Below are positions 1 through 8,580 of a stretch of 64,000 nt of DNA, piece after piece. The stretch is from SHZL01 sp963708905 (GTDB taxonomy: Bacteria; Pseudomonadota; Gammaproteobacteria; Xanthomonadales; SZUA-36). The position numbers and the translations under genes were made by a program. Each line of letters begins with the position of its first letter. Positions within the stretch are counted from its first letter, which is position 1. The notes beneath the pieces were generated by a model. It ran no database searches. It had not been told where the DNA came from and saw nothing but the letters and a program-made list of their open reading frames with translations. Where the stretch lies: contig CAVPUV010000028.1 in the NCBI GenBank assembly GCA_963708905.1, forward strand, positions 4,144-68,143. Direction: 5' to 3'.

Positions 1-441
1 CTACAGATATCAGATACCAAAATTATAAATACTGAACCGCCTCAACTTTGCCGGAGACTCCCGACTTTGAGAGGGAGGACCCCTCAGGGGGAAAGGTTAG
101 TCAAACCCTTTTTCAAAAATTCTCTCTTCTCCTTCGTTATTTCTCTTTCTCGCCTTTCAGACTCACTCACAAATTCAAAGTAGTCATCGAAGCGAGCAAA
201 AGTAACTTGTGTGGATTGCGAAAAAAGTGGTTTATACTTCATATCTGCTGTGGAAATTCTGGCTATGATTTTCGAGCCATCGAATGGGTCCGTTACATAA
301 TTCCTCGAAAATTTTAGTTACAGCTTGCTCTTGCAGAAAACGGAGGAGGGTCGGGACGGAAGCGGGAGAAGAAAATGCGGTGAATTGGTGTTTTATGTTA
401 TCCAACGGGTCTGTGCGGAAATCGCCTCCGCACGCAAGAAA
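1..441. other. A+T-rich leading intergenic region
   Basis: No convincing gene was seen here. The short open frames on either strand lack recognisable protein features and usable ribosome-binding sites. The stretch is A+T-rich and continues into the first glycosyltransferase-like gene; a frame extension of that gene back to a TTG at 325 is possible but the ATG at 442 is preferred. Confidence 0.5.
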
Positions 442-1353
442 ATGACATTCAGAGTTCGAACCCAGCAGCTCAAATCGCGAGTCACTAGTCACTTGGAATC
501 CGGCAACATTCTGGTGGTAACTAATAACTCTGGTCTGGTGGACCGCCTGACCGCATTGGCTGAGTTGATGCATCTTCAGGGAGGATTTCAGCGCACACGT
601 GGTAGACTCCTTGCGATCCATTTTGCCTGGGAGCCAAACAACTTATGTGATTTAACGTTGAACCAGCTGCAATTGAAGCCCTTCGCAAAGCACCAGATTC
701 ATTTCACCGATCCCGACCCTGCGGCAATGTGCGTGGCTGGCAGCGGGCAGATGGCGTCCACTCTTGGATTCCCCCTCTCGTATTTGTGGTCTCTCGAGTT
801 ACTCCACCGATATTCAAACGAGTTTCGTACCGCGCTCGGCATGGCGGAATCCAGTAGCCAGGTAAAACGCATTGGCATTCACCTCCGTGCGACTGACTTT
901 TGGAAGCATCCGGCCACAAAGAGACTGAAACAAATGGGAGTCAACGACTCGAACTTCACAGCCCACGGTGTGGACATCTTGATGAGTGATGGACGTTTCC
1001 AGGTGCTCTCAAAGCAGCTTCCCATCGTCATCTTCGGCGATGATCTCGCTCATGTCACGAACTTCGTTTCGCTGCTAAAGGAGCGAGGCTGTGATGCGGA
1101 TGCCGCAAATCTCGCCAAAAGTGTCACGCCCTCCTCATTTGGATTTCGCACAACTTCGCCGGAGCTGGCTCTTAACGACCTCAGAAGGCTCGCTGAGTGC
1201 CAGGTAATTGTCAAGACCTTTGGGAGATTTGCCCTCGGGGCGGCCGCAATGGGTTTCACCGAGACGATTCTCAAAATTGATTTCGCGGAGCGGCAAGTGC
1301 TCAACGTCACCGAATCGTTGTTTCAAGGGAAGGACAGCTCCTGCTTAGATTAG
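442..1353 (+). CDS. Fucosyltransferase-like glycosyltransferase (tentative)
   Basis: A protein of about 303 residues when started at the ATG at 442; an in-frame TTG at 325 would add 39 residues of poor quality. The clearest signal is the IGIHLRATD stretch (His about residue 147), which matches the H-x-R-x-x-D donor-binding motif of GT11/GT23/GT65-like fucosyltransferases. It is followed near residue 257 by KTFGRFALGAAAMG, where those families have a T-F-S-x-F-x-x-x-A-A type loop. It sits in an A+T-rich run of glycosyltransferases, so a role in surface polysaccharide assembly is likely. The donor sugar is not determined. The specific family is an inference from short motifs; another GT-B-like enzyme is possible. 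Confidence 0.5.
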   Translation: MTFRVRTQQLKSRVTSHLESGNILVVTNNSGLVDRLTALAELMHLQGGFQRTRGRLLAIHFAWEPNNLCDLTLNQLQLKPFAKHQIHFTDPDPAAMCVAGSGQMASTLGFPLSYLWSLELLHRYSNEFRTALGMAESSSQVKRIGIHLRATDFWKHPATKRLKQMGVNDSNFTAHGVDILMSDGRFQVLSKQLPIVIFGDDLAHVTNFVSLLKERGCDADAANLAKSVTPSSFGFRTTSPELALNDLRRLAECQVIVKTFGRFALGAAAMGFTETILKIDFAERQVLNVTESLFQGKDSSCLD

Positions 1354-1595
1354 ATGTCGTGATTCGGCTGCTTCGCTATGTACGAGGAGCGCGAGTATTC
1401 GAGCACGCGGGACCAACTGTACGAACTGTTTGTCAAGATGTGACTATCTCAGGGCCGTGGCACATTTGGAACCAAGTTGTTTGGAAACCTGATGATGCTC
1501 AATTGGAATCTGCAGTGATTGGTCAGCTCTCATACCTCCTTGACCATAACTGCCGAGCGCATTCATCATATCGCTTTGCATCAGGTGGGATATAA

Positions 1596-2582
1596 ATGCA
1601 GAAGCGATTTTCATTGTGGCCGTTCCGTCGCCGAGTGGTGCCTGAGAAGAAGATCAAAATCGAAACTCTCAACGACTGGCCTCATCACAGAAGCGGGTGG
1701 GCGTACTGTATGGAAGCCTTGGAACCTCTTCACCACGACGAGGGCGTTCTCTTTATCGACAGTTTCGAAGACAACGTAAGCATGGGCATACCCGTGACAA
1801 GGCCTTGGATTGGTTTTCTTCACAAAACACCGCGGCATCCCGAAATCATTGGGAAGGTGTATGGGCCAGCTATCGATGTGAGCGTGGAGATGGTACTCCG
1901 CAGCCCCGTGTGGTCCCTGAGTGCCCCGCACTGTCGGGGATTGTTCGTTCTTTCCGGTTACTTGAGGGACTATGTGAAGCAGTTCGTAAACGTACCAGTG
2001 GAAGTTGTCTTCCTCGCCACGAAATTCGTAGAGAAAAAATTCGACTATCAGCTTTTTCTAGAGAACAGGAATCCCCTGCTGGTGCTTGTTGGGCATTGGC
2101 TCAGAGACTTTCAAGCCATATACGATATCGATGGGGGAAGCTACCAGAAATGCATCCTCCGGTGCGGATCAGGGCTCAACTATGATCGCCTTCTTGCCAA
2201 TCTCGAGACGAACGACACCGTAATACATCTCCCACGAAAGTCCGACGACGAATACGATGATCTACTGGCGAAGAACGTAGTATTCCTCCCTCTTGTTGAT
2301 TCAAGCGCAAACAATGCACTGATAGAATGCATCGTTCGGAACACGCCGGTCATCATAAATCGTCTTCCGGCAGTAGAGGAGTATCTCGGCAGTACCTATC
2401 CGCTGTACTACAGTGACCTTCGTGAAGCGTCAGCTCTGCTGCATGACCAAGAGGCAATACGTTGCAGCACTGAATATCTTGCAAAATTAGGAAAGCAAAA
2501 ACTAAAGCGAGAGTATTTCTTCGATTCCTTTTGTTCCTCGGAAATATTCCGGTCGCTCGAATTACCTCGCGGATCAGCTTAG
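1596..2582 (+). CDS. Glycosyltransferase, GT-B/GT4-like
   Basis: A protein of 328 residues starting at the ATG at 1596. The second half has the layout of a GT-B C-terminal domain: a nucleotide-binding type strand (PLLVLVGHWLRDF, about 155-167) and later a segment LVDSSANNALIECIVRNTPVIINRLPAVEEYLG (split here: LVDSSANNALIECI then VRNTPVIINRLPAVEEYLG), like the E-x7-E region where GT4 enzymes bind the donor sugar nucleotide. No signal peptide or membrane segment is seen, so it probably works on the inner membrane's cytoplasmic side. It follows the fucosyltransferase-like gene at a 242-bp gap holding only a short unsupported frame. Substrate unknown; family assignment is by pattern only. Confidence 0.6.
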   Translation: MQKRFSLWPFRRRVVPEKKIKIETLNDWPHHRSGWAYCMEALEPLHHDEGVLFIDSFEDNVSMGIPVTRPWIGFLHKTPRHPEIIGKVYGPAIDVSVEMVLRSPVWSLSAPHCRGLFVLSGYLRDYVKQFVNVPVEVVFLATKFVEKKFDYQLFLENRNPLLVLVGHWLRDFQAIYDIDGGSYQKCILRCGSGLNYDRLLANLETNDTVIHLPRKSDDEYDDLLAKNVVFLPLVDSSANNALIECIVRNTPVIINRLPAVEEYLGSTYPLYYSDLREASALLHDQEAIRCSTEYLAKLGKQKLKREYFFDSFCSSEIFRSLELPRGSA

Positions 2583-2669
2583 CCAGCGACCTCAAGGATC
2601 CGCTTCTTTCACGGCTTTTACCTTAAAATCGCATCGCCGGGATTGCGAAATCGACCCATTTTTCTTCAA

Positions 2670-3602
2670 TCACAGTTTCTTTTCCCAGATTCGGTCACGT
2701 ATTGTGGCCCATTGCAAGCGAAAGTGATTCGCAATCCTGGTTGTAACGGGAAGTATCGTAGGGATTCGTACATTCATGTTTTCGGAACTTCGCAGATTAT
2801 CCCGCCATTCGTTATGAAAGACGTTGGTCGGATCCCAGGGACGCTGCTCAAGACCTGGGAAGTGTAATACGGCTCCGTAGAATCGTTTCGCACTTGCCGT
2901 AGCGCCTAGGTTGGTAAGGTAATAGATGAAATAATTGTATGTGTAAGACAGATGTGTCCAGCGGCCATAGAAAAACAGGTTCCACGCCAACTGATCCCCA
3001 TAGCGCGCAACGTCCATGTATCGTTTTGCGAGCGCTACGATGTGATCAAATGCCCCATCTGGAATCATAGCTGTGGGGAAGGCAAGTACCCCAGCGTTGA
3101 ATGTCGGGGCGAGCAATGAATACCTCTGTGATAAATCTTCCAGTACATCGTTATGATTCGTTGCGTACTTTCGGTCAATAAATTGGTCTTCCAAAGTTTT
3201 GCCGTAGTCGGGAACGGCGGAGAAGCCGGTGACTGTCGAGAGGTGCTTTAGCGGAGCGCGAACAATGATGTCACAATCGAGATAGACAACCGTCTTCCAT
3301 CTTCTGAATTCTGGACCAAGGAGATAAAATTTCCCCATCGTTGCAGCAGAGTATTTCGATGTCCCTTCCAGCGCCTCCTGAGACATGCGTTCCCGCCATT
3401 GCTTCTCTGTGAAGAGTGGATCGCAGTTTTTAACCAGCACCCCCCGTTCTTCGAACCATCGTCTCTGGTCAGAGGAAATACCAAAAGATAGAAGCATGTA
3501 GTCGCCTGGCCAGGCTCCGGCGAAGTGGACACTGGCAAAAAGCTGCTTTGCCTGATCAATGAATTGTTCATCAGCAACGGTGGCGATGAGTGCGGATGCC
3601 AT
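2670..3602 (-). CDS. Glycosyltransferase family 8 (LgtC/glycogenin-like)
   Basis: A 310-residue protein, typical of bacterial GT8 enzymes that transfer a hexose from UDP-sugar with retention. The metal-binding D-x-D is in VVYLDCDIIV (D109, D111). TFNAGVLAF (about 166-174) is the conserved Asn-Ala-Gly acceptor/donor loop, and VLHFPGLEQRPW near the C-terminus matches the third GT8 motif (H-F-x-G-x-x-K/R-P-W). All three core motifs are intact. The gene lies downstream of a GT2 gene on the same strand (169-bp gap) and is convergent with the GT-B gene at 1596. A role in lipopolysaccharide or capsule synthesis is inferred from the neighbours. Confidence 0.85.
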   Translation of the reverse strand: MASALIATVADEQFIDQAKQLFASVHFAGAWPGDYMLLSFGISSDQRRWFEERGVLVKNCDPLFTEKQWRERMSQEALEGTSKYSAATMGKFYLLGPEFRRWKTVVYLDCDIIVRAPLKHLSTVTGFSAVPDYGKTLEDQFIDRKYATNHNDVLEDLSQRYSLLAPTFNAGVLAFPTAMIPDGAFDHIVALAKRYMDVARYGDQLAWNLFFYGRWTHLSYTYNYFIYYLTNLGATASAKRFYGAVLHFPGLEQRPWDPTNVFHNEWRDNLRSSENMNVRIPTILPVTTRIANHFRLQWATIRDRIWEKKL

Positions 3603-3771
3603 TCAAGCGCTCGAAATTGAAACTTTCATTTAGCCAAAATTTTCCGATCAAGTGGTCTCGCACCAACGACTAGCTTGCATACCTTTGTAGACGAGAGTGA
3701 CCTTCTCCCTGAATTTGGTACAGTTGCGAGGCGGCAGTAAAATGATTGATCCCCGCTGAATACCGGAAATC

Positions 3772-4515
3772 TCATTTTGCGAAAAATGCGCTCCTTTCTT
3801 CCAAAATTTGTCTTCTTTCGGGCTCTTCCACCAATAACAAAAGGTCATCAAACTGAGCAAAAATGGCTTGCTCATTATCTGAAGTTTCATACGTTTTTGT
3901 TCCCGGAAAGATCCTGAAACAGGCAAGGACTTTGTTGATCTTGGTAAATGATGTTACGCGCCTTGCCTTAATCAGGAATTCAAAGTCCATCGCTAAGTGT
4001 TCATCGACATTGAATCCACCAACCAAATGTTGCATTTCCCTATCGTAAAAGTATCCGGCAGAGTTGTAACAATACGCGTTCGGTTGCCACCAACGGAGCA
4101 TTTCCGAAAGATCAACCTTGGGATCATTTAACCACTCTTTGCCGTCAGGTTCCTGAACCCTGACCTGGCCGACTATGAATTTGCAAGTCTTCGACATTGC
4201 AGCAGCAACTGTCTGAAATACATTGGGCTCAAAATAGTCATCAGCGTTCAAGTAAACGATAATCTCGCCTCTTGAAAGTGCAAAGCCCTTATTCATGGCA
4301 TCTGATTGACCCTTGTCTGGTTCGGAGACCCATTTAAGGTGGGGATACTTCCTCAGTATGTCCAAAGTCCCGTCTTCAGAGCCGCCGTCAACCACGATGT
4401 GCTCGAAATTTGGATACTGCTGCGTGAGGACGCTCCTGATTGCTTCCTCAAGGTATCCTCCCGAATTCAGGGATGGTGTAATAACGGAAATCATTGCGGA
4501 TGGCATCGTATCCAT
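3772..4515 (-). CDS. Glycosyltransferase family 2
   Basis: A 247-residue GT-A enzyme. It begins with the canonical ISVITPSLN strand, has VVDGGSEDGT (about 41-50) for the nucleotide, and YLNADDYFEPN (D92/D93) as the D-x-D metal site. No membrane segment is present, so it is a soluble inverting glycosyltransferase that acts on a nucleotide-sugar donor at the cytoplasmic membrane. Several Met codons lie within the first eight residues (4515, 4506, 4494), and the exact start is uncertain. It is probably co-transcribed with the GT8 gene downstream and is divergent from the sulfotransferase remnant. Confidence 0.9.
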   Translation of the reverse strand: MDTMPSAMISVITPSLNSGGYLEEAIRSVLTQQYPNFEHIVVDGGSEDGTLDILRKYPHLKWVSEPDKGQSDAMNKGFALSRGEIIVYLNADDYFEPNVFQTVAAAMSKTCKFIVGQVRVQEPDGKEWLNDPKVDLSEMLRWWQPNAYCYNSAGYFYDREMQHLVGGFNVDEHLAMDFEFLIKARRVTSFTKINKVLACFRIFPGTKTYETSDNEQAIFAQFDDLLLLVEEPERRQILEERSAFFAK

Positions 4516-4565
4516 TTTGGCTTCAGATTTATACGAAAACCATAGTGTAAAGAATAACTCAACAA

Positions 4566-4877
4566 GTGCCTACAGCCAAAGTCTATTCCAATAGAGAAAT
4601 GATACTGAACGATGTTAAGACTCTTGAACGGGTGTTGATAGACGAATGCAAGCTGCCGGTGACGCGCGAACGGCTGCGCGAAGTCGTGCTAGCTAATCGA
4701 TTTGAAGCGCTGACCCTCGGGCGGCTTCCTGGTCAAGAGGATCTTAATTCTCATGAGCGCAAGGGAGTGTCTGGCGATTGGCGGAATCACTTCACGCCCC
4801 GCGTTACTGAGGCGTTCAAAGACAGGTACGCGGATTTGCTCATTGCCACCGGTTACGAGCACAACCATGACTGGTAA
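4566..4877 (+). pseudogene. Sulfotransferase C-terminal remnant
   Basis: The 103-codon frame (GTG at 4566) encodes only the last third of a Sulfotransfer_1-type enzyme. The segment ERKGVSGDWRNHFT followed by a FKDRYADLLIATGYEH tail is the standard C-terminal signature of that family: the R-K-G-x-x-G-D-W PAPS-binding loop. The N-terminal PAPS 5'-phosphosulfate loop and catalytic His are absent; intact family members are about 250-300 residues. It is divergent from the GT2 gene, which starts 50 bp away. The remnant suggests that a polysaccharide sulfotransferase once stood here and lost its 5' part by deletion. Expression as a functional protein is unlikely. Confidence 0.75.
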
Positions 4878-5238
4878 CCGGGCTGTGATTTGTAATTATC
4901 TGAAATTCTAATGGTGTAGGCTTTTCCGTAAAACAGGGGACGAGCCTCAGTTTTTCCATCGGGCCGTTTGACGGGCGTTACGCTTGAGCACTCCTCAAAA
5001 CGATATAGCGGACATCATGGCGGTGAAGAATGTCGTACTACATACAAACCGCCAATGGACTTGGCGAGAAATCGCGTTTATTGTTTCTATAGTTTAGTTG
5101 TCAAGACGACTTATGATCGCATGTCGATCATAATGGCTGGCGTACACGCACTGTTTGTGTATGAGTCTAGAACTGGGCTGATTGGCTGCCTGGTCAGCAG
5201 CTGAATTGGCTGATCACCAGTCGCATAGAGGCGAATAG
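4878..5238. other. Intergenic region without recognised gene
   Basis: The 361-bp stretch separates the A+T-rich glycosyltransferase island from the G+C-richer operon at 5239. It has short open frames with no family resemblance and no tRNA-like or terminator structure that I can support. Base composition changes across it, so it probably marks the junction between two differently acquired blocks. Confidence 0.5.
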
Positions 5239-6246
5239 ATGCTTTCGATCCTGATTCCCACCGCCGGGCGGGGCGAGGTTCTGCCAGTTGTTCTCGAATC
5301 GGCCCGCCGAGAGTGCTTGGCCGTTGATCACCCGACGGAAGTCATCGTGATCGACAACAACACCGACGAAGAACTCGTCCATTGCATCAGGCAGCAGTGC
5401 GACGCCGCGGAAGGCCCGGTCCGATATGTGCGCGAACCGTCCCCGGGCCTGAGTGCCGCACGGCACCGAGGTGCCGATGAAGCAGAGGGCGAAAAGTTGG
5501 TGTTCCTGGACGATGATGTGGAACTGGGTCGGGGTTGGCTCGCGGGCATGCTAAGTGGCTTTGCGGACAATGCGGCGGGTATCATCGGTGGCCCTAGCAT
5601 CCCACGCTTCCGCGGATCGGTACCGGCTTGGTTCTGGGACTTTGTAACACCGACGCCCTATGGCGGCTGGCATTGCACCTGGGTTAGCCTGCTTGACATC
5701 GGGCAGCCGGTGGAAGACATCCACCCTAATTATGTCTGGGGGCTTAATTTCGGCATCAGGCGTACAGTGCTGCAGGAACTTGGCGGTTTCCATCCCGACC
5801 TCGTGCCCAGTCGGCTGCAGCGCTGGCAAGGTGACGGCGAAACGGGCCTTACGCTGAAAGCGCGGACAGCGGGGGTTAAGGCGCGTTATGTTCCCGAGGC
5901 ACTGCTCTATCACTATGTGGGACCGGAACGTCTGACCGCGGAATACTTCGTGCGTCGTGCTCGTTATCAAGGGGTTTGCGATTCGTTCACGCTGATTCGC
6001 ACCGGCGGGGTTCCTGCGGAAGCCCCGCCGATTGCCCCCACGCCGACACCAGCGCAAGGCTTTCGCCCATGGGAGGCGGCTGCCGCCGAAGTGCATTTCC
6101 TTACTGAGCAGGCCTACCGGGAAGGCTTCGAGTTCCATCAACGCGAGGCTGCAGGCGATCCGCGGCTGATACAATGGATACGCCGCGATACTTTTTGGGG
6201 CGCGGATATCCCGGCCGAGGCCAAAGCAGTCAACGAGAGCACATGA
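5239..6246 (+). CDS. Glycosyltransferase family 2
   Basis: A 335-residue protein with the GT2 fold: LSILIPTAGRG at the N-terminus, VIVIDNNTDEE (about 35-45), EPSPGLSAARHRG for acceptor positioning, and FLDDDVELG (D91-D93) as the metal/nucleotide site. GLNFGIRR and a GDGETGLTLKA segment match the downstream E/D-x-D-x-x-L catalytic-base region. The C-terminal 80 residues are a proline-rich extension with no assigned role. It is the first gene of a tight operon, its stop overlapping the cupin start (ATGA). It probably adds one sugar to a surface glycan whose amino-sugar donor could be made by the following genes. Confidence 0.9.
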   Translation: MLSILIPTAGRGEVLPVVLESARRECLAVDHPTEVIVIDNNTDEELVHCIRQQCDAAEGPVRYVREPSPGLSAARHRGADEAEGEKLVFLDDDVELGRGWLAGMLSGFADNAAGIIGGPSIPRFRGSVPAWFWDFVTPTPYGGWHCTWVSLLDIGQPVEDIHPNYVWGLNFGIRRTVLQELGGFHPDLVPSRLQRWQGDGETGLTLKARTAGVKARYVPEALLYHYVGPERLTAEYFVRRARYQGVCDSFTLIRTGGVPAEAPPIAPTPTPAQGFRPWEAAAAEVHFLTEQAYREGFEFHQREAAGDPRLIQWIRRDTFWGADIPAEAKAVNEST

Positions 6247-6680
6247 CCGAGCGAATCACATGCGGGGATGAGTTGTTGGCAGTAATACTGCCCCACACCT
6301 TCACGGAACCGGGCATTCACTTTCTCACCCCCGGTGATCTCTCCCAGCAGTTGGCCTACATGCGCCACCCGGCTGGCAAGGTCATTGAGGCTCATGTTCA
6401 CAACCCGGTCCCACGTGAAGTGCACTACTCACAGGAAGTGCTCATGATCCGCAAGGGTCGGCTGCGCGTGGATTTTTACGACGAAGACCGACACTACCTG
6501 GAAAGTCGGGTCCTGGAGGCAGGTGACACCATCCTGCTGATCACCGGTGGCCACGGCTTCGAGGTGCTGGAGGAAGTGGAGATGATCGAAGTCAAGCAGG
6601 GCCCTTACGTTGGCGAGGGGGACAAGACGCGGTTTCCTGGCATCAATACCGCAGACGTACGCCTGCCCCGGAAAGAATGA
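6243..6680 (+). CDS. Cupin-domain protein, polysaccharide-associated
   Basis: About 145 residues from the ATG at 6243, chosen because it forms an ATGA overlap with the upstream GT2; longer starts lie inside that gene. One cupin barrel is visible: motif 1 around AHVHN...REVHYSQEV (H51, H53, E59) and motif 2 around ITGGHGFEVLEE. These give the usual His/Glu metal ligands. Such stand-alone cupins recur beside DegT aminotransferases and glycosyltransferases. Some cupin families in that setting are nucleotide-sugar isomerases or epimerases, but this protein does not show a clear RmlC or FdtA signature, so its reaction is left open. Confidence 0.75.
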   Translation: MTERITCGDELLAVILPHTFTEPGIHFLTPGDLSQQLAYMRHPAGKVIEAHVHNPVPREVHYSQEVLMIRKGRLRVDFYDEDRHYLESRVLEAGDTILLITGGHGFEVLEEVEMIEVKQGPYVGEGDKTRFPGINTADVRLPRKE

Positions 6681-7792
6681 ACACGGTTCCCGTCAACCAG
6701 CCCCTGCTGGACGGCAACGAACGCCGCTACCTGCTGGAGTGCATCGACAGCGGCTGGATCTCCTCGGAAGGGCCGTTCGTGCAGCGCTTGGAGGCCGGAA
6801 TGGCGCAGCGCACCGGTCGCCGCCATGCGGTGGCGGTGTGCAATGGCTCGGCGGCGCTCGAGGCGGCCGTGGCCGCACTTGGCCTCGGCCCGGGCGACGA
6901 GGTGATCCTGCCCACGTTTACCATCATCTCCTGTGCCGCCGCCGTGGTGCGTGCCGGCGCGGTGCCGGTGCTCGTCGATTGCGAGCCGGTCACATGGAAC
7001 ATGGACGTGGCGCAGGTGGCTGCTACCATCACGCCGCGAACGCGCGCCATCCTGGCAGTGCACGTCTATGGGCTGCCGGTGGACATGGACCCACTGCTTG
7101 AGCTAGCGCGCCGCCATGGGCTCAAGGTCATCGAGGATGCGGCCGAAATGCATGGGCAAACCTACCATGGCCGGCCCTGCGGTTCGTTCGGCGATATCAG
7201 CGTCTTCAGCTTCTATCCCAACAAGCTCGTCACCACGGGTGAGGGCGGCATGCTGCTGACGGATGACAATGCGCTGGCCGAGCGCTGCCGCGCCTTGCGC
7301 AACCTCTGCTTCCAGCCGCAGCGGCGCTTCGTGCACGAGGAGCTTGGCTGGAACCTGCGCATGAGCAACCTGCAGGCTGCCGTGGGCGTGGCGCAGCTGG
7401 AGAGACTTGATGAGTTTGTCGCAAGGAAGCGCCGCATGGGCCAACGTTACAGCGAGGCCCTGCAGGGGATCGACGGGATTGAACTGCCGCTTGCGCGTAA
7501 CGAAGCTGCGGAGAACATTTACTGGGTATACGGCGTGGTTCTCGATGATTCGATCCCGTTCGACGCCGCCGAGGCCATGCGCCGGCTGGCTGCCCGCGGC
7601 ATCGGCACGCGCCCGTTCTTTTGGCCGATGCACGAGCAGCCGGTCTTCCGCCGCATGGGCCTGTTCGAGGGCGCGCGCTACCCAGTGGCCGAACGGCTGG
7701 CGCGCCGCGGCTTCTACCTGCCCAGCGGCCTTGCCCTGACGGACGATCAGATCGACCGCACAGCCGGCGCGCTGCGCGAAGTGATCCAATGA
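6677..7792 (+). CDS. DegT/DnrJ/EryC1/StrS-family sugar aminotransferase
   Basis: A 371-residue PLP enzyme of standard family length. It has GWISSEGPFVQRLE at the N-terminus, the CNGSAALEAA phosphate-binding turn, VIEDAAEMHG with PLP-pyridine-binding Asp (D154), and FSFYPNKLVTTGEGGM with the Schiff-base lysine K183. The pattern is closest to perosamine-synthetase-type (C4) aminotransferases, which transfer an amino group from glutamate to a nucleotide-4-keto-6-deoxysugar. It overlaps the cupin upstream and the methyltransferase downstream by ATGA, so translation is coupled. Together with the methyltransferase it suggests an N-methylated aminosugar donor; the nucleotide and position are inferred, not shown. 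Confidence 0.9.
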   Translation: MNTVPVNQPLLDGNERRYLLECIDSGWISSEGPFVQRLEAGMAQRTGRRHAVAVCNGSAALEAAVAALGLGPGDEVILPTFTIISCAAAVVRAGAVPVLVDCEPVTWNMDVAQVAATITPRTRAILAVHVYGLPVDMDPLLELARRHGLKVIEDAAEMHGQTYHGRPCGSFGDISVFSFYPNKLVTTGEGGMLLTDDNALAERCRALRNLCFQPQRRFVHEELGWNLRMSNLQAAVGVAQLERLDEFVARKRRMGQRYSEALQGIDGIELPLARNEAAENIYWVYGVVLDDSIPFDAAEAMRRLAARGIGTRPFFWPMHEQPVFRRMGLFEGARYPVAERLARRGFYLPSGLALTDDQIDRTAGALREVIQ

Positions 7793-8577
7793 TGGACTCC
7801 TTCGGCGCCTACGCCCGCTATTACGACCTTCTCTACCGCGATAAGGATTATCCGGCCGAAGCGCGCTATGTGCATGGACTGATCCAGCGTTACGCGCCGG
7901 GCGCCCGCAGCATCCTGGAGTTGGGTTGCGGCACCGGTGCGCATGCAGTAGAGTTTGCCTGGCTCGGCCACGAGGTGCATGGCGTCGATATTAGCGAGGG
8001 GATGTTGGAGCGAGCACGCACGCGACAAACACTGGAGGCACCCGAGGTGGCCGCGCGGCTGACGTTCTCGGCGGGCGATGTGCGCAGTTTCCGCGCCGGC
8101 CGCCGGTTCGACGCGGTGACGGCGCTGTTTCACGTGGTAAGCTACCAAGTGAACGACGAAGACCTCGCCAGCACATTTGCTACAGCAGCGGACCATCTGG
8201 CGCCAGGCGGGGTTTTCCTGTTCGACTGTTGGTACGGACCGGCAGTGCTGTCTGATCCTCCCGTGGTGCGTGTCAAGCGGCTGGAGGATTCAAACACTCG
8301 AATTCTGCGCATTGCCGAGCCGACAATGTACTTCAACGAGAACGTGACCCATGTGGACTATCAGGTGCAGGTGACCGATCTGGCCAGTGGACGGATGGAG
8401 GAGATCCAGGAGCGGCATCGGATGCGGTATCTGTTCGGGCCGGAATTGAAGCTTTGCCTGCAGGCTGTAGGGCTGGAGCCGGTCCATCTCAGCAAATGGA
8501 TGGGCGACGAGGCAGCATCCGCCGAGACCTGGAATGCCGTGATGGTGGGGCGCGCGGCGACGGTGGGAGGGAACTGA
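7789..8577 (+). CDS. SAM-dependent methyltransferase (aminosugar N-methyltransferase-like)
   Basis: About 262 residues from the ATG at 7789 (ATGA overlap with the aminotransferase; a second ATG is at 7792). The class I fold is clear: SILELGCGTGAHAVEF (about 41-56) is the SAM glycine loop, VHGVDISEGML the acidic ribose-binding strand, and FSAGDVRSFRAGRRFDAVTALFHVV split over motifs II-III. The N-terminus (YARYYDLLYRDKDYPAEA) resembles DesVI/TylM1-type enzymes that N,N-dimethylate dTDP-aminosugars. Its place immediately after a sugar aminotransferase supports that reading. A different small-molecule methyl acceptor is possible. Confidence 0.8.
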   Translation: MMDSFGAYARYYDLLYRDKDYPAEARYVHGLIQRYAPGARSILELGCGTGAHAVEFAWLGHEVHGVDISEGMLERARTRQTLEAPEVAARLTFSAGDVRSFRAGRRFDAVTALFHVVSYQVNDEDLASTFATAADHLAPGGVFLFDCWYGPAVLSDPPVVRVKRLEDSNTRILRIAEPTMYFNENVTHVDYQVQVTDLASGRMEEIQERHRMRYLFGPELKLCLQAVGLEPVHLSKWMGDEAASAETWNAVMVGRAATVGGN

Positions 8578-8580
8578 AGC

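Noticed and set aside
34..62. Sequence TGAACCGCC...GCCGGAGACTCC at the left edge resembling, from memory, ends of some IS3-type elements
   Set aside because: No transposase and no second end inside the window; resemblance cannot be tested here.
1359..1595. Open frame of 78 codons between two glycosyltransferase genes
   Set aside because: GTG start without ribosome-binding site and no protein-like or family features; it merely ends at the next gene's start.
4968..5204. Open frame of 78 codons in the gap before the GT2 operon
   Set aside because: No family resemblance, odd composition and no ribosome-binding site.
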